Below are positions 26,149 through 34,864 of a DNA stretch of 64,000 bases, piece after piece (position 1 is the stretch's first letter; each line of letters opens with the position of its first letter). Both the position numbers and the translations under genes were made by a program. Below the pieces are notes generated by a model, which worked only from the letters and a program-made list of their open reading frames with translations, searched no databases and was not told the origin of the DNA. This DNA is from Streptomyces sp. NBS 14/10. Its GTDB lineage: Bacteria > Actinomycetota > Actinomycetes > Streptomycetales > Streptomycetaceae. The DNA lies in the NCBI RefSeq assembly GCF_002224125.1, contig NZ_NCSM01000014.1:787476-851475 (forward strand), given 5' to 3'.

Positions 26149-27459
26149 GTGACGAACCCTCAGGACCCCCAGGACCTTCAGGACGCGCAGGACCCGCAGG
26201 CCCCTCAGGCCGCGCGCAGCGCACCGGACGCCCCGCCCCCGGGCTGCCCCGCCCACGCCGCGCGGCTGTACGGACCGGACTTCCGGCAGGAACCGGCCGA
26301 GACGTACCGGCGGATACGACGCGAGGGACAGGTCACCCGCGTCCTGCTCGAAGGCGACGTCCCCGTGTGGTTCGTCGTCGGCTACCGCGAGACCCGCCAA
26401 GTGCTGAACGACGTCGAGACCTACGGCCGCGACCCGCGCCGCTGGAACGGCTGGGACAGCGTGCCGCCGGACTGGTCCCTCATGCCGTGGGTGCGGTACA
26501 CCCCGATGATGCCCTTCACGGAGGGGGAGGAGCACCTGCGGCGCGCGGCGGCCGTCAGCGAGGTCCTGGCCACGCTCGACCCGTTCGTGCTGCGTGGGCA
26601 CTGCGAGCGCTTCGCCGATCAGCTGATCGACAAGTTCGCCGTGACCGGCCGGGCGGATCTGGTGTACGACTACATCTACTCGGTGCCCACCCTCGTCACG
26701 GGTGAGGTGTTCGGCCTGGCCGGGGACGAGTCCGGACTGGCTGCCCTGGCGGAGGGGCTGACCTCCTCGTTCGTCGCCCGCGAGGACGCCTTGGCCGCTC
26801 AGCAGCGGGCCGCCGGGTATGTGGCGGGGCTGGTGAAGGCCAAGCGCGAGGCGCCGGGCCCCGACCTCACCTCGCGGTTCATCCAGAGCACCCCGTACCT
26901 CACCGAGGAGCAGCACATCGCGGACGTGATGATGCTGATGGGCGCGGCGTTGCCGCTCACCTCGTACTGGATCGGCAACACGCTGCGGCTGCTGCTCACC
27001 GACGAGCGCTTCGCCACGACCCTCACGGGCAACCGCCGCAGCGTCGGCGAGGCCATGAACGAGGTGCTGTGGGTGGACACCCCGCTCCAGAACCTGATCG
27101 GGCGGTACGCCACCCGCGACACCGTCCTCGGCGGTCAGCGCATCCGCACCGGCGACCTCGTCGTCCTCGGCCTGGCCGCCGCCAACGCCGACCCGCTGCT
27201 GTGGCCGAACGGCCACGTCGGCCACGCCGGGAACCACTCCCATGTCGCCTTCAGCGCCGGCGAGTACGGATGCCCGGTGGGCGGCCCCGAGACGGCCAGG
27301 ATCATCGCGGAGACGACGATCGAGGTGTTGCTGGACCGCGTTCCGGACCTGGTGCTCGCGGTGGCCCCCGACGAGCTGAAGTGGGTGGACTCCGTCTGGT
27401 ACCGCTATCTGGAGTCGCTGCCCATCACCTTCACCCCCACCAGGGTCACGGGGGGCTGA
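26149..27459 (+). CDS. cytochrome P450 lacking the K-helix ExxR motif (CYP157-like)
   Basis: 436-aa P450-type haem protein. The haem-loop cysteine is Cys375 in HVAFSAGEYGCPVGG, with C-terminal helices intact. The K helix reads NEVLWVD (Glu305 to Trp308), so the Arg of ExxR is Trp. The I helix, MGAALPLTSYWIGN (264-277), lacks the usual acid/alcohol pair. Such exceptions are known in the Streptomyces CYP157 family, where the matching motif is EQSLW. The GTG at 26149 follows GAGGAAG by about 9 nt. The first 25 residues are a Gln/Asp/Pro repeat. Redox chemistry may be altered or absent; its partner is unknown. Confidence 0.85.
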   Translation: MTNPQDPQDLQDAQDPQAPQAARSAPDAPPPGCPAHAARLYGPDFRQEPAETYRRIRREGQVTRVLLEGDVPVWFVVGYRETRQVLNDVETYGRDPRRWNGWDSVPPDWSLMPWVRYTPMMPFTEGEEHLRRAAAVSEVLATLDPFVLRGHCERFADQLIDKFAVTGRADLVYDYIYSVPTLVTGEVFGLAGDESGLAALAEGLTSSFVAREDALAAQQRAAGYVAGLVKAKREAPGPDLTSRFIQSTPYLTEEQHIADVMMLMGAALPLTSYWIGNTLRLLLTDERFATTLTGNRRSVGEAMNEVLWVDTPLQNLIGRYATRDTVLGGQRIRTGDLVVLGLAAANADPLLWPNGHVGHAGNHSHVAFSAGEYGCPVGGPETARIIAETTIEVLLDRVPDLVLAVAPDELKWVDSVWYRYLESLPITFTPTRVTGG

Positions 27460-27544
27460 TACCGCCTCGGGCAGATGGCGGCCCGCCTTGCCGAACCGGC
27501 AACAAAGTTTGTCGATCGGGCGGGGCGGGAGCAGGCTCTGCGGC

Positions 27545-28483
27545 ATGAGCGGACACCAGCACACCCACACCGACCACACCCATTCACATACCCATTCCCA
27601 CACCCATGGCGGCCCCGCCCATGGCGATGACGCGCACCCGGACTGGGCCGCCTTCGGGGAACTCCTCGAACTGAGCGCGGATGTTCACACCCCCGCCGTC
27701 GAGCAGACCGCCGAGTGGCTGCGCGGGCTCCTCAGGCTCGATGGGGGACACGTACGGCGCGCGCTCGACATCGGCAGCGGGCCCGGCGGCGCCGCGTGCG
27801 TGTTCGCCCGCGCCTTCCCCGACGCCGAGGTGGTGGCCGTGGACGGCAGCCCGGAGCTGCTGGCGCGGGCCCGCGGCCGCGCCGCGCGGCTCGGGGTGGC
27901 CGACCGCGTACGGACCCACCTGGCCGAACTGCCCGAAGGGCTGGCGGAGGTGGGCGATGCGGAGCTGATCTGGTCCAGCAAGGCGGTGCACCACCTGGGG
28001 GACCAGCAGGGCGCCCTCGACCGGCTCGCCGCCGCGCTGCGCCCCGGCGGGGTGCTGGCCGTGGCCGAGGGCGGGCTGTCGCTGCGCGCGCTGCCCCGCG
28101 ACATCGGCATCGGCCGCCCCGGCCTGCTGACTCGGCTCGACGCGCTGCAGGAGGAGGCGTTCGCCGAGATGCGGACCGGGCTGCCCGACGCCAAGGAGAC
28201 GACCGAGGACTGGCCGGCCATGCTCGCGGCGGCCGGGCTGACCGGGGCCCGCAGCCGCAGCTTCCTGACCGACCTGCCCGCCCCGCTCGACGCCCCGGCC
28301 CGCCGTCTGCTGCACGCCGACCTGACCCGTCTGTCCGACCATCTGGCCGACCGCCTCGACGCGACGGACCGCGCCACGATCGGTCGGCTGCTCGACCCGG
28401 ACGACGAGGCGGGCGTGCTGCGCCGGCCGGATGTGTTCTGGCTGAGCGCGCAGACCGTCCACGCGGCGGTCAAACCGCGGTGA
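27545..28483 (+). CDS. class I SAM-dependent methyltransferase with His-rich N terminus
   Basis: 312-aa Rossmann-fold methyltransferase. The SAM-binding motif I is RALDIGSGPGGAACVFARAF, the acidic strand-2 end is VVAVDGSPELLARARGRA, and motif IV region ELIWSSKAVHHLGDQQGAL follows. Residues 4-32 contain about ten histidines (HQHTHTDHTHSHTHSHTHGG), likely a metal-binding or metallochaperone-like tail that is not part of the family fold. Substrate unknown. The ATG at 27545 precedes the His tract. A 15-bp hairpin ends the unit. Confidence 0.87.
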   Translation: MSGHQHTHTDHTHSHTHSHTHGGPAHGDDAHPDWAAFGELLELSADVHTPAVEQTAEWLRGLLRLDGGHVRRALDIGSGPGGAACVFARAFPDAEVVAVDGSPELLARARGRAARLGVADRVRTHLAELPEGLAEVGDAELIWSSKAVHHLGDQQGALDRLAAALRPGGVLAVAEGGLSLRALPRDIGIGRPGLLTRLDALQEEAFAEMRTGLPDAKETTEDWPAMLAAAGLTGARSRSFLTDLPAPLDAPARRLLHADLTRLSDHLADRLDATDRATIGRLLDPDDEAGVLRRPDVFWLSAQTVHAAVKPR

Positions 28484-28504
28484 CAAGGGCCCTGCGAGCC
28501 GGCC

Positions 28505-28537
28505 GTGGGCAGGCCCCGGCGGCCGGGGCCTGCCCAC
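28505..28537. terminator. bidirectional hairpin between convergent genes
   Basis: GTGGGCAGGCCCCGG at 28505-28519 pairs perfectly with 28523-28537 around a 3-nt loop. It lies between the methyltransferase (plus) and the protease (minus) stops and can serve both. Confidence 0.82.
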
Positions 28538-28552
28538 ACTCCGTCAGGTCCC

Positions 28553-29731
28553 TCAGCCGGTGGTGAGGGTGAGGCCGTACGCCTCGAGGATCGGGTTCAC
28601 CGGCTGGAAGTACGTGGTGCCGCCGGCCGTGCAGTCGCCGGAGCCGCCCGAGGTCACGCCCTGGGCCTGGCTGCCGGAGATGTACGAGCCGCCGGAGTCG
28701 CCGGGCTCGGCGCATACGGTCGTCCGGGACAGCCCGCTGACCATGCCCTCGGAGTACCGCACACTGGTGTCGAGCTGTTCGACCGTGCCGCAGTGCCAGC
28801 CGGTCGTCGAACCGGAGCGGCAGACCGAGGAGCCCACCGGCGCCTCCTGGGAGCCGGCCACCGTGACGACGGAGCCGCCGGGGCCGAGCACCACGGGCTT
28901 GGGCGTCCAGGTGCTGTTGACCGCCACCCAGGCGTAGTCGTTGCCGGGGAAGCGCGACGCCTGGAAGGTGCCCTGGGCGGCCTTGTTGACGCCGGTGGTG
29001 GTGGCGCCCGCCTCGCCGCAGTGGCCCGCGGTGACAAAGCCGCCCTGGGAGCCCTTCGCCACCGAGAACCCGATCGAGCAGCGCGCGGTGCCGTTGATGT
29101 AGTACGCCTCGCCGCCGCGTACGTCGTCCAGCGGCTTCGGCTGCTCGGCGGACTCCACGATCCGGACCATGCCGCGGTCCACGCCGCTGGCGGTGACGAA
29201 GGCCGAGGCCTGGTCGGGGTCGGCCGACTGCACCACCACGCTGTTGCTCTTCACATCCACGTACCAGACGGCGGCGGCCGCGGCCGACGGCGCGCCGTGC
29301 TCGGCGGCGCGGTCAAGGGTGCCCTTCGCGGCGGTGAGGTCGTCGAGGCTGTGGCTGACCGTCACGGGCTTGGCGCCGGCCGCGGTGATCATGCCGTGCC
29401 GGCCCTTGTCGGTCGTGGCGACGGTGAGCTCGGCGGTCTTGCCGGTCACCCACGCTCCACCGAACGCGGTCCCCAGGCTTTTGCGGAGGGCGGGGGTGGC
29501 CGTACCGGCCCGGTACTCGTTGCTGATCCGGGCCCTCGCCTCGTCGGCCGTGAGGCCGAGGTCGCGCCGCATCGCGTCCAGCATCTCGGCGGGGACCCCC
29601 GTGGGGGCCTCGGCGGTGGGGCCGGGCTCCGCCGCGGCGGATGTCACGAGGGCGGGTATGGCGGTCAGGGAGAGAGCGGCGATGGCGATGGCACAACCAG
29701 CGGTGAGGGCAGGTCTGTGTCTGCGGAGCAT
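28553..29731 (-). CDS. secreted S1-family serine protease (streptogrisin/alpha-lytic type)
   Basis: 392-aa pre-pro-protease. The signal peptide ends near VTSAAAEP; a pro-region (about residues 35-205, with an alpha-lytic-type prodomain) acts as folding chaperone and is removed. The mature chymotrypsin-like domain has the triad His in GGFVTAGHCGEAG, Asp in PGNDYAWVAV and Ser in AEPGDSGGSYISG, with three disulfide pairs as in streptogrisins. The ATG at 29731 has GAGGAG about 8 nt upstream. It is monocistronic and degrades extracellular protein. Confidence 0.95.
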   Translation of the reverse strand: MLRRHRPALTAGCAIAIAALSLTAIPALVTSAAAEPGPTAEAPTGVPAEMLDAMRRDLGLTADEARARISNEYRAGTATPALRKSLGTAFGGAWVTGKTAELTVATTDKGRHGMITAAGAKPVTVSHSLDDLTAAKGTLDRAAEHGAPSAAAAAVWYVDVKSNSVVVQSADPDQASAFVTASGVDRGMVRIVESAEQPKPLDDVRGGEAYYINGTARCSIGFSVAKGSQGGFVTAGHCGEAGATTTGVNKAAQGTFQASRFPGNDYAWVAVNSTWTPKPVVLGPGGSVVTVAGSQEAPVGSSVCRSGSTTGWHCGTVEQLDTSVRYSEGMVSGLSRTTVCAEPGDSGGSYISGSQAQGVTSGGSGDCTAGGTTYFQPVNPILEAYGLTLTTG

Positions 29732-29972
29732 CGGGTGTCTCCTCGTGTCGTGGGGGCTTGCGCCAACGTAAGCCGCCCCGACACACGCCGCCCACCTGCC
29801 CGCTCTCCCCGGTTGCGCCCAGCGGCGACACCCGGCACGACCACCCGTGGGCCCGCTCCCAAGCCCGTCGCCGGAGGCGGCCCGATGCCTGGTGGCTGAC
29901 GGCCGGGGCACGAGGACGCCACCCGAACAGCCGCCGCCGATCCAGCGGTTGCGCGATCCAGCGGTTACGCGT

Positions 29973-30004
29973 GTGCCCCCGCCCGGTGGAGAGGGCGGGG
30001 GCAC
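29973..30004 (-). terminator. hairpin after the aldo/keto reductase gene
   Basis: GTGCCCCCGCCC (29973-29984) pairs with GGGCGGGGGCAC (29993-30004) around an 8-nt loop, 26 nt past the reductase stop. The rest of the 298-bp gap 29732-30029 holds the protease promoter region and a short direct repeat of GATCCAGCGGTT near 29939-29966; no gene was seen. Confidence 0.82.
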
Positions 30005-30029
30005 CCGACAGGCCGGGCAGGGCTCGGCA

Positions 30030-30863
30030 TCACACCAGGTTGAAGGTGTCCGGGTCCGGGCCCAGGCGGTTGCCGGAGTCCATCGCGTTGATCGTCGCGA
30101 GGTCCTGGGCGTCCAGCTCGAAGTCGAACACGTCGATGTTCTCCGCGATGCGGGACGGCGTGACCGACTTGGGGATCACCACATTGCCCAGGTCCAGGTG
30201 CCAGCGGAGGACCACCTGGGCCGGGGACTTGCCGTACTTCGCGGCGATGGCCTTGAGCCGGTCGTCCTCCAGCAGGCCCTTGCCCTGGCCGAGCGGGGAC
30301 CAGGCCTCGGTCACGATGTTGTGCCGGGCGTTGAAGGCGCGCAGCTCCGACTGCTGGAGCTGCGGGTGCAGCTCGACCTGGTCGATGACCGGGGCGATAT
30401 CGGTCTCCGAGAGCAGTCGCTGGATATGGGCGGGGTGGAAGTTCGAGAGGCCGATGGCCTTGGCACGGCCCTCGGCGTAGATCTTCTCGAACGCCTTCCA
30501 CGTGTCCACGTACTTGTCGACCCCCGGCACCGGCCAGTGGATCAGATACAGATCCACGTAATCGAGGCCGAGCTTGGACAGCGAGGTGTCGAAGGCGCGC
30601 AGGGCGGAGTCATAGCCCTGCTCGGCGTTCCAGAGCTTGGTGGTCACGAACAGCTCGTCGCGCGGGATGCCCGACGCGGCGATGGCCCTTCCCGTGCCCT
30701 CCTCGTTGCCGTAGATCGCGGCGGTGTCGATGCTGCGGTAGCCGGCGTCGAGCGCCGTACGGACCGCGACAGCCGCCTCGTCGTCCGGGACCTGCCAGAC
30801 GCCGAAGCCGAGCTGGGGCATCTGGACGCCGTTGCTGAGGGATATGAAGGGGACCTTGCTCAC
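30030..30863 (-). CDS. aldo/keto reductase
   Basis: 277-aa NADPH-dependent TIM-barrel reductase of carbonyl compounds, near the 2,5-diketo-gluconate reductase group. Family signatures are FGVWQVPDDEAAVAVRTALD, the catalytic Asp and Tyr in AGYRSIDTAAIYGNEEGTG, the Lys in FVTTKLWN, the His in YLIHWPVPG and the cofactor-binding IPKSVTPSRIAENIDVFDF. The GTG at 30863 has AAGGA 10 nt upstream. It is monocistronic with its own terminator; physiological substrate unknown. Confidence 0.94.
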   Translation of the reverse strand: MSKVPFISLSNGVQMPQLGFGVWQVPDDEAAVAVRTALDAGYRSIDTAAIYGNEEGTGRAIAASGIPRDELFVTTKLWNAEQGYDSALRAFDTSLSKLGLDYVDLYLIHWPVPGVDKYVDTWKAFEKIYAEGRAKAIGLSNFHPAHIQRLLSETDIAPVIDQVELHPQLQQSELRAFNARHNIVTEAWSPLGQGKGLLEDDRLKAIAAKYGKSPAQVVLRWHLDLGNVVIPKSVTPSRIAENIDVFDFELDAQDLATINAMDSGNRLGPDPDTFNLV

Positions 30864-31052
30864 GAGCGGTCGATCCTTACGTCGAATGCGGGTTTGTACA
30901 ACGTCAGGGCAACGGTTAACGGGAGCGTCGTATTCCCGTTCGGGCCGCTCCGTACGTTGCTTCCCGGCACGCTCCCGCACCACACCCCCGGGCCGTCGGC
31001 GGTCCGGTCCGCGGCGACCGCTTCGGCCACCGCGGACCGGAACGCGCGGTCC

Positions 31053-31766
31053 TCACCCCGTGGCGAGCAGCAGCGGTTCGGGGAGCTCCGCCCGGAATCG
31101 CCGCCGCATATGCCCTTCGCGCACCGTCGCGCCCACCTCGACGGCGGCATGGCTGACCGTGGCGCGCGGTGCCCGCACCACCATGGCCAGCCGGTAGGTG
31201 CCGCCGATGCCGGCCGTGGGGGTGCGGCGGATCTCCCAGCCCGGGTCGGACCTGAGCTCGCGCCGCGCCTCCAGACAGACTCGTGCGCCCCGCGCGGCTC
31301 GATCCTGTCCGACGAACCCCAGCCGCGGGCCGAGGTGGGCCGGACCGGTGGCCCGGGCTTCCCCGCTGAGCTGCAGCGGGAGCATGGACCAGGCCACCGG
31401 CTGGAAGGCGGCCCGGCGATTTCCGGCCGGTTCGGCCGAGAGATTCAGATCAAGATTGACCGTTTGCAGTTGAGGACTGGCTGCTTCTTGTGCACAGCTG
31501 ACCGAAAGATGCACCAAGTGGTAGGCCGCGCTGTGTGCCTCATCGGCCTTGTTGGCCTCCGATTCCACAAATGCCTTGAGCTCCGGAACCCGGCCCACGA
31601 GTTCCGTCGTCACCGGCACGGACAGCGGCCCGCCCAGCGTGACCCGCCCGGCCAGGGGGGCGGCCGTGGCGGGCCGCCGTGGGACATGGCCCGAAGGCCC
31701 GGAGATTTCCTCGGATACCAGTGCCAGCTCGCGCTCGGGAAGTTCGGGGAGAATGATGTCGATCAT
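31053..31766 (-). CDS. unrecognised protein encoded after the acyl-CoA ligase
   Basis: 237 aa, no family recognised. The N-terminal half is acidic (MIDIILPELPERELALVSEE, LVGRVPELKAFVESEANKAD). The middle carries alternating hydrophobic strands (LQTVNLDLNLS, QPVAWSMLPLQLSGEAR), and the C-terminal third is Arg-rich. No signal peptide or membrane segment was seen. The ATG at 31766 follows AGGGGG by about 8 nt and stands 20 nt after the ligase stop, so the two form an operon. Base composition in the middle is somewhat less GC-rich than the neighbours. Any link to fatty acyl activation is only by position. Confidence 0.65.
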   Translation of the reverse strand: MIDIILPELPERELALVSEEISGPSGHVPRRPATAAPLAGRVTLGGPLSVPVTTELVGRVPELKAFVESEANKADEAHSAAYHLVHLSVSCAQEAASPQLQTVNLDLNLSAEPAGNRRAAFQPVAWSMLPLQLSGEARATGPAHLGPRLGFVGQDRAARGARVCLEARRELRSDPGWEIRRTPTAGIGGTYRLAMVVRAPRATVSHAAVEVGATVREGHMRRRFRAELPEPLLLATG

Positions 31767-31786
31767 TTCCGTGCCCCCTTTGCGGC

Positions 31787-33613
31787 TCAGGATTGGTAGA
31801 GCGCCTCGATTTCGACGGCATACGCCTGCTCGATCGCCTTCCGCTTCAATTTCAGCGAAGGCGTCAGGAGACCATGCTCCTCCGAGAACTGAGCTGCAAG
31901 TATTCGGAACGTACGAATCGACTCGGCTTGGGAGACCAGTGTGTTGGCCGCGACCACCGCCCGCCGGATCTCCAGCTCCAGCTCCGGCTCGCGGACCAGC
32001 TCCTGCGCGGGCAGCTCCGGCCGGCCGCGCATCGTCAGCCAGTGCGTGACGGCGTCGGCGTCCAGCGTGATCAGCGCCGCCACATACGGCCGGTCGTTGC
32101 CGACCACGATGCACTGGGCGACCAGCGGATGCGCCCTGATCCGCTCCTCCAGGACCACCGGCGACACGCTCTTGCCGCTGGAGGTCACCAGGATCTCTTT
32201 CTTCCGCCCGGTGATCGTCAGATAGCCGTCGTCGTCCAGGGTGCCCAGGTCACCGGTGGCCAGCCAGCCGTCCCGCAGCACCGTGTCGGTCGCCTTGGGG
32301 TCGCTGAGATAGCCCTCGAAGACCTGATCGCCCGACAGCAGGACCTCGCCGTCGTCCTCGATGTACACGGAGGTGCCCGGCAGCGGAACGCCCACCGTGC
32401 CGAAGCGGGTCCGGTCGGGCGGGTTGGCGACGGCCGCCGCGGTGGTCTCGGTGAGCCCGTACCCCTCGAAGACCGTGACGCCCGCGCCCGCGAAGAACAG
32501 CCCGAGCCGGCGCTCCATGGCCGAGCCGCCCGAGAAGGCGTGCCGGACCCGGCCGCCCATCGCCGCCCGAACCTTGCTGTAGACGACCTTGTCGAAGAAC
32601 TGGTGCTGCATACGCAGCGAGGCGCCGGGGCCGGGCCCGATGCCAAAGGCCCTGGCCTCCTGCGCCTCCGCGTACCGCACCGCGACGTCCACGGCCTTGT
32701 CGAACGGGCCGAGCCGCCCCTCCGCCTCGGCCTTTCTGCGGGCCGCCGCGAAGACCTTCTCGAAGATGTACGGCACGGCCAGGAAGAACGTCGGCCGGAA
32801 CGACTGAAGATCGGGCAGCAGCGCGCCCGCGGTGAGGCTCGGCTGGTGGGCCAGTTTCACCCGGCCGCGGATCGCGGCGACCTCGACCATCCGGCCGAAG
32901 ACATGCGCGAGCGGCAGAAACAGCAGCGTCGCGGCCTCGTCGCCGCGCCTGGAGTGGAAGACCTCCTCGTACAGGGCGACCACGGTGTCGCACTCGGCCA
33001 TCAGATTGGCGTGGGTGATGACACAGCCCTTGGGGCGGCCGGTGGTGCCCGAGGTGTAGACGATGGTCGCGGGGTTCTCGGGCTGAAGCGCCTTGCGGTG
33101 GCGGTGCACCACGTCGTCGTCCATCGACGCCCCGGCCGCGGTCAGCTCGTCCACCGCGCCCGCGTCCAGCTGCCACAGCCGGGCCAGCATCGGCAGCCGC
33201 CCGATCACCGAGCCGACCGTCATGGCGTGGTCCTCGTGCTCCACGACGCAGGCGGAGACATCCGCGTCATGCAGCATCCAGAAGACCTGCTCGGCGGAGG
33301 AGGTGGGATACATCGGCACGCTCTGCGCCCCGATGGACCACAGCGCGAAGTCGAACAGCGTCCACTCGTAGCGGGTACGGGACATGATGGCGACGCGGTC
33401 GCCGAAGCGCACGCCCTGGGCCAGCAGCCCCTTGGCGAGCCCCACCACCTGGTCACGGAACTCGCCCGAGGACACATCGAGCCACTCGCCGTCCGCCGTT
33501 TTGCGGCCCAGCGCCACCCGGTCCGGATCCGTGTCCGCATGGTCGAACACGGGATCCGCCAGGCCTCCGGTCTGTGGCGGGCTCGTCAACGGGGGGACGG
33601 TGAACTCGCGCAA
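31787..33613 (-). CDS. AMP-forming long-chain acyl-CoA ligase (FadD15-like)
   Basis: 608-aa adenylate-forming enzyme that activates a fatty acid with ATP and CoA. The AMP-binding P-loop is IVYTSGTTGRPKGCVITHAN, followed by FEGYGLTETTAA, DGWLATGDLGTLDDDGYLTI (A8-like hinge) and a C-terminal LTPSLKLKRKAIEQAY with the catalytic Lys region. Length fits the FadD15/FACL group of actinobacteria. Translation starts at TTG 33613 with AAGGAG 9 nt upstream. It leads an operon with the unrecognised 237-aa protein. Confidence 0.93.
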   Translation of the reverse strand: MREFTVPPLTSPPQTGGLADPVFDHADTDPDRVALGRKTADGEWLDVSSGEFRDQVVGLAKGLLAQGVRFGDRVAIMSRTRYEWTLFDFALWSIGAQSVPMYPTSSAEQVFWMLHDADVSACVVEHEDHAMTVGSVIGRLPMLARLWQLDAGAVDELTAAGASMDDDVVHRHRKALQPENPATIVYTSGTTGRPKGCVITHANLMAECDTVVALYEEVFHSRRGDEAATLLFLPLAHVFGRMVEVAAIRGRVKLAHQPSLTAGALLPDLQSFRPTFFLAVPYIFEKVFAAARRKAEAEGRLGPFDKAVDVAVRYAEAQEARAFGIGPGPGASLRMQHQFFDKVVYSKVRAAMGGRVRHAFSGGSAMERRLGLFFAGAGVTVFEGYGLTETTAAAVANPPDRTRFGTVGVPLPGTSVYIEDDGEVLLSGDQVFEGYLSDPKATDTVLRDGWLATGDLGTLDDDGYLTITGRKKEILVTSSGKSVSPVVLEERIRAHPLVAQCIVVGNDRPYVAALITLDADAVTHWLTMRGRPELPAQELVREPELELEIRRAVVAANTLVSQAESIRTFRILAAQFSEEHGLLTPSLKLKRKAIEQAYAVEIEALYQS

Positions 33614-33779
33614 TGACTAGCTCCTTGAAGCGCTCCGCACAGCGCCGTGACCGTATCTGATCTGGGGCTATGAGCCCGTTGTGCGGCTCATGTGTGACGA
33701 CTTTCTCCACCGAATCTCTCCCATCAGGGCACAGATCGGGGCGCCGGGTCAATGCCTCACGCACGGGTTGGTGCGCAGG

Positions 33780-34661
33780 TCAGGGCACGGGCCCGGCCAG
33801 GATCGCGGCGGCCAGCCGGTCGGCCGCGGCCCGGGCCGCGGAGTCCCGCTGCCGCCGCCCGTGCAGCAGTACGAACTCCACCGGTCCGAGATCGGGCAGC
33901 CCGGCCCGGTCCGGGATGCGCGTCAGGCCGGGCGGGATCAGGCCGCGGGTGTGCGCCATGACGCCCAGGCCCGCGCGCGCCGCGGCGACCAGCCCGTTGA
34001 GACTGCCGCTCGTGCACACGATCCGCCAGGGCCTGCCGTGCCGCTCCAGCACCTCCAGGGCGCGGGCCCGGGTGAGTCCCGGCGGCGGGAAGACGATCAG
34101 CGGCAGGGGGCGGTCGGGGTCGAGACGCAGCCGCTCCGAGCCGATCCACACCAGCTTGTCCCGCCACACCAGCCGGCCCCCCGGCCGCTCCTCGGACCGC
34201 TTGGCCAGCACCAGATCCAGCTTCCCCGCCGCCAGCCGCTCATGCAGCGTGCCCGACAGCTCCACCGTCAGCTCCAGGTCCACCTCGGGGTGGTCGCGGC
34301 GGAACCCCTCCAGGATCTCGGGGAGCCGGGACAGTACGAAGTCCTCCGACGCGCCGAAGCGCAGCCGCCCGCGCAGCCGGGTGCCCTGGAACCAGCTCGC
34401 CGCCCGCTCGTTCGCCTCCAGGATCGTCCGGGCGAAGCCCAGCATCGCCTCGCCGTCCTCGGTCAGCTCCACCCCGTGGGTGTCGCGGGTGAACAGCGGC
34501 CGGCCGACCTCGTCCTCGAGCTTGCGCACATGCTGGCTGACGGTGGACTGGCGCAGACCGAGACGGTGGCCGGCCTGGGTGAAGCTCAGCGTCTGGGCGA
34601 CCATGAGGAACGTGCGCAGCTGGGACGGGTCGTACACACCGCAAGTGTAGGCGGGGGTCAT
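33780..34661 (-). CDS. LysR-family transcriptional regulator
   Basis: 293-aa activator/repressor. The N-terminal winged helix is LSFTQAGHRLGLRQSTVSQH with VRKLEDEVGRPLFTRD; the C-terminal part has the periplasmic-binding-protein-like effector domain (RLRFGASEDFVLSRLPEIL, DLVLAKRSEERPGGRLVW). It is divergent from the bile-acid-symporter-family gene, the usual layout for a LysR regulator and its target. The ATG at 34661 falls inside an inverted repeat that may be its binding site; GTG 34637, just before the first helix, is an alternative. Confidence 0.92.
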   Translation of the reverse strand: MTPAYTCGVYDPSQLRTFLMVAQTLSFTQAGHRLGLRQSTVSQHVRKLEDEVGRPLFTRDTHGVELTEDGEAMLGFARTILEANERAASWFQGTRLRGRLRFGASEDFVLSRLPEILEGFRRDHPEVDLELTVELSGTLHERLAAGKLDLVLAKRSEERPGGRLVWRDKLVWIGSERLRLDPDRPLPLIVFPPPGLTRARALEVLERHGRPWRIVCTSGSLNGLVAAARAGLGVMAHTRGLIPPGLTRIPDRAGLPDLGPVEFVLLHGRRQRDSAARAAADRLAAAILAGPVP

Positions 34662-34677
34662 CGCGGTTCGCGATGAC
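34657..34677. promoter_or_regulatory. inverted repeat at the lysR start, likely operator
   Basis: GTCATCGCG-GTT-CGCGATGAC, a perfect 9-bp inverted repeat with 3-bp spacer, covers the ATG of the LysR gene in the gap to the transporter. A LysR binding site or autoregulatory element is likely; no experiment supports it. Confidence 0.65.
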
Positions 34678-34760
34678 AGTCAGAGCGGTCAGTGGGATTC
34701 CCGATAGCGGTGATCAAGAGCATGGTGGAGAGGGCATCCGTTCGTGCCGCCCGGGACGCG

Positions 34761-34832
34761 GAGCGGGCCAAGTGAACCGAGCGGGCCAAGCGAACCGAGC
34801 GGCCCAAGTGAACCGAGCGGGCCAGACGAACC
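34761..34832 (+). repeat. four 18-bp tandem repeats in the transporter leader
   Basis: GAGCGGGCCAAGTGAACC recurs at 34761, 34779, 34797 and 34815 with one to three changes per copy, then decays into a GAGAGAGCC-type purine run up to the ribosome site. It fills most of the untranslated leader of the transporter gene. It may be plain slippage DNA or affect expression. Confidence 0.85.
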
Positions 34833-34864
34833 GAGAGAGCCGAGAGAGCTGAGAAAGAGAGCGC

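Noticed and set aside
34741..34860. CRISPR-like array from the 18-bp repeats
   Set aside because: Copies are directly adjacent with no spacers, so it is an ordinary tandem repeat.
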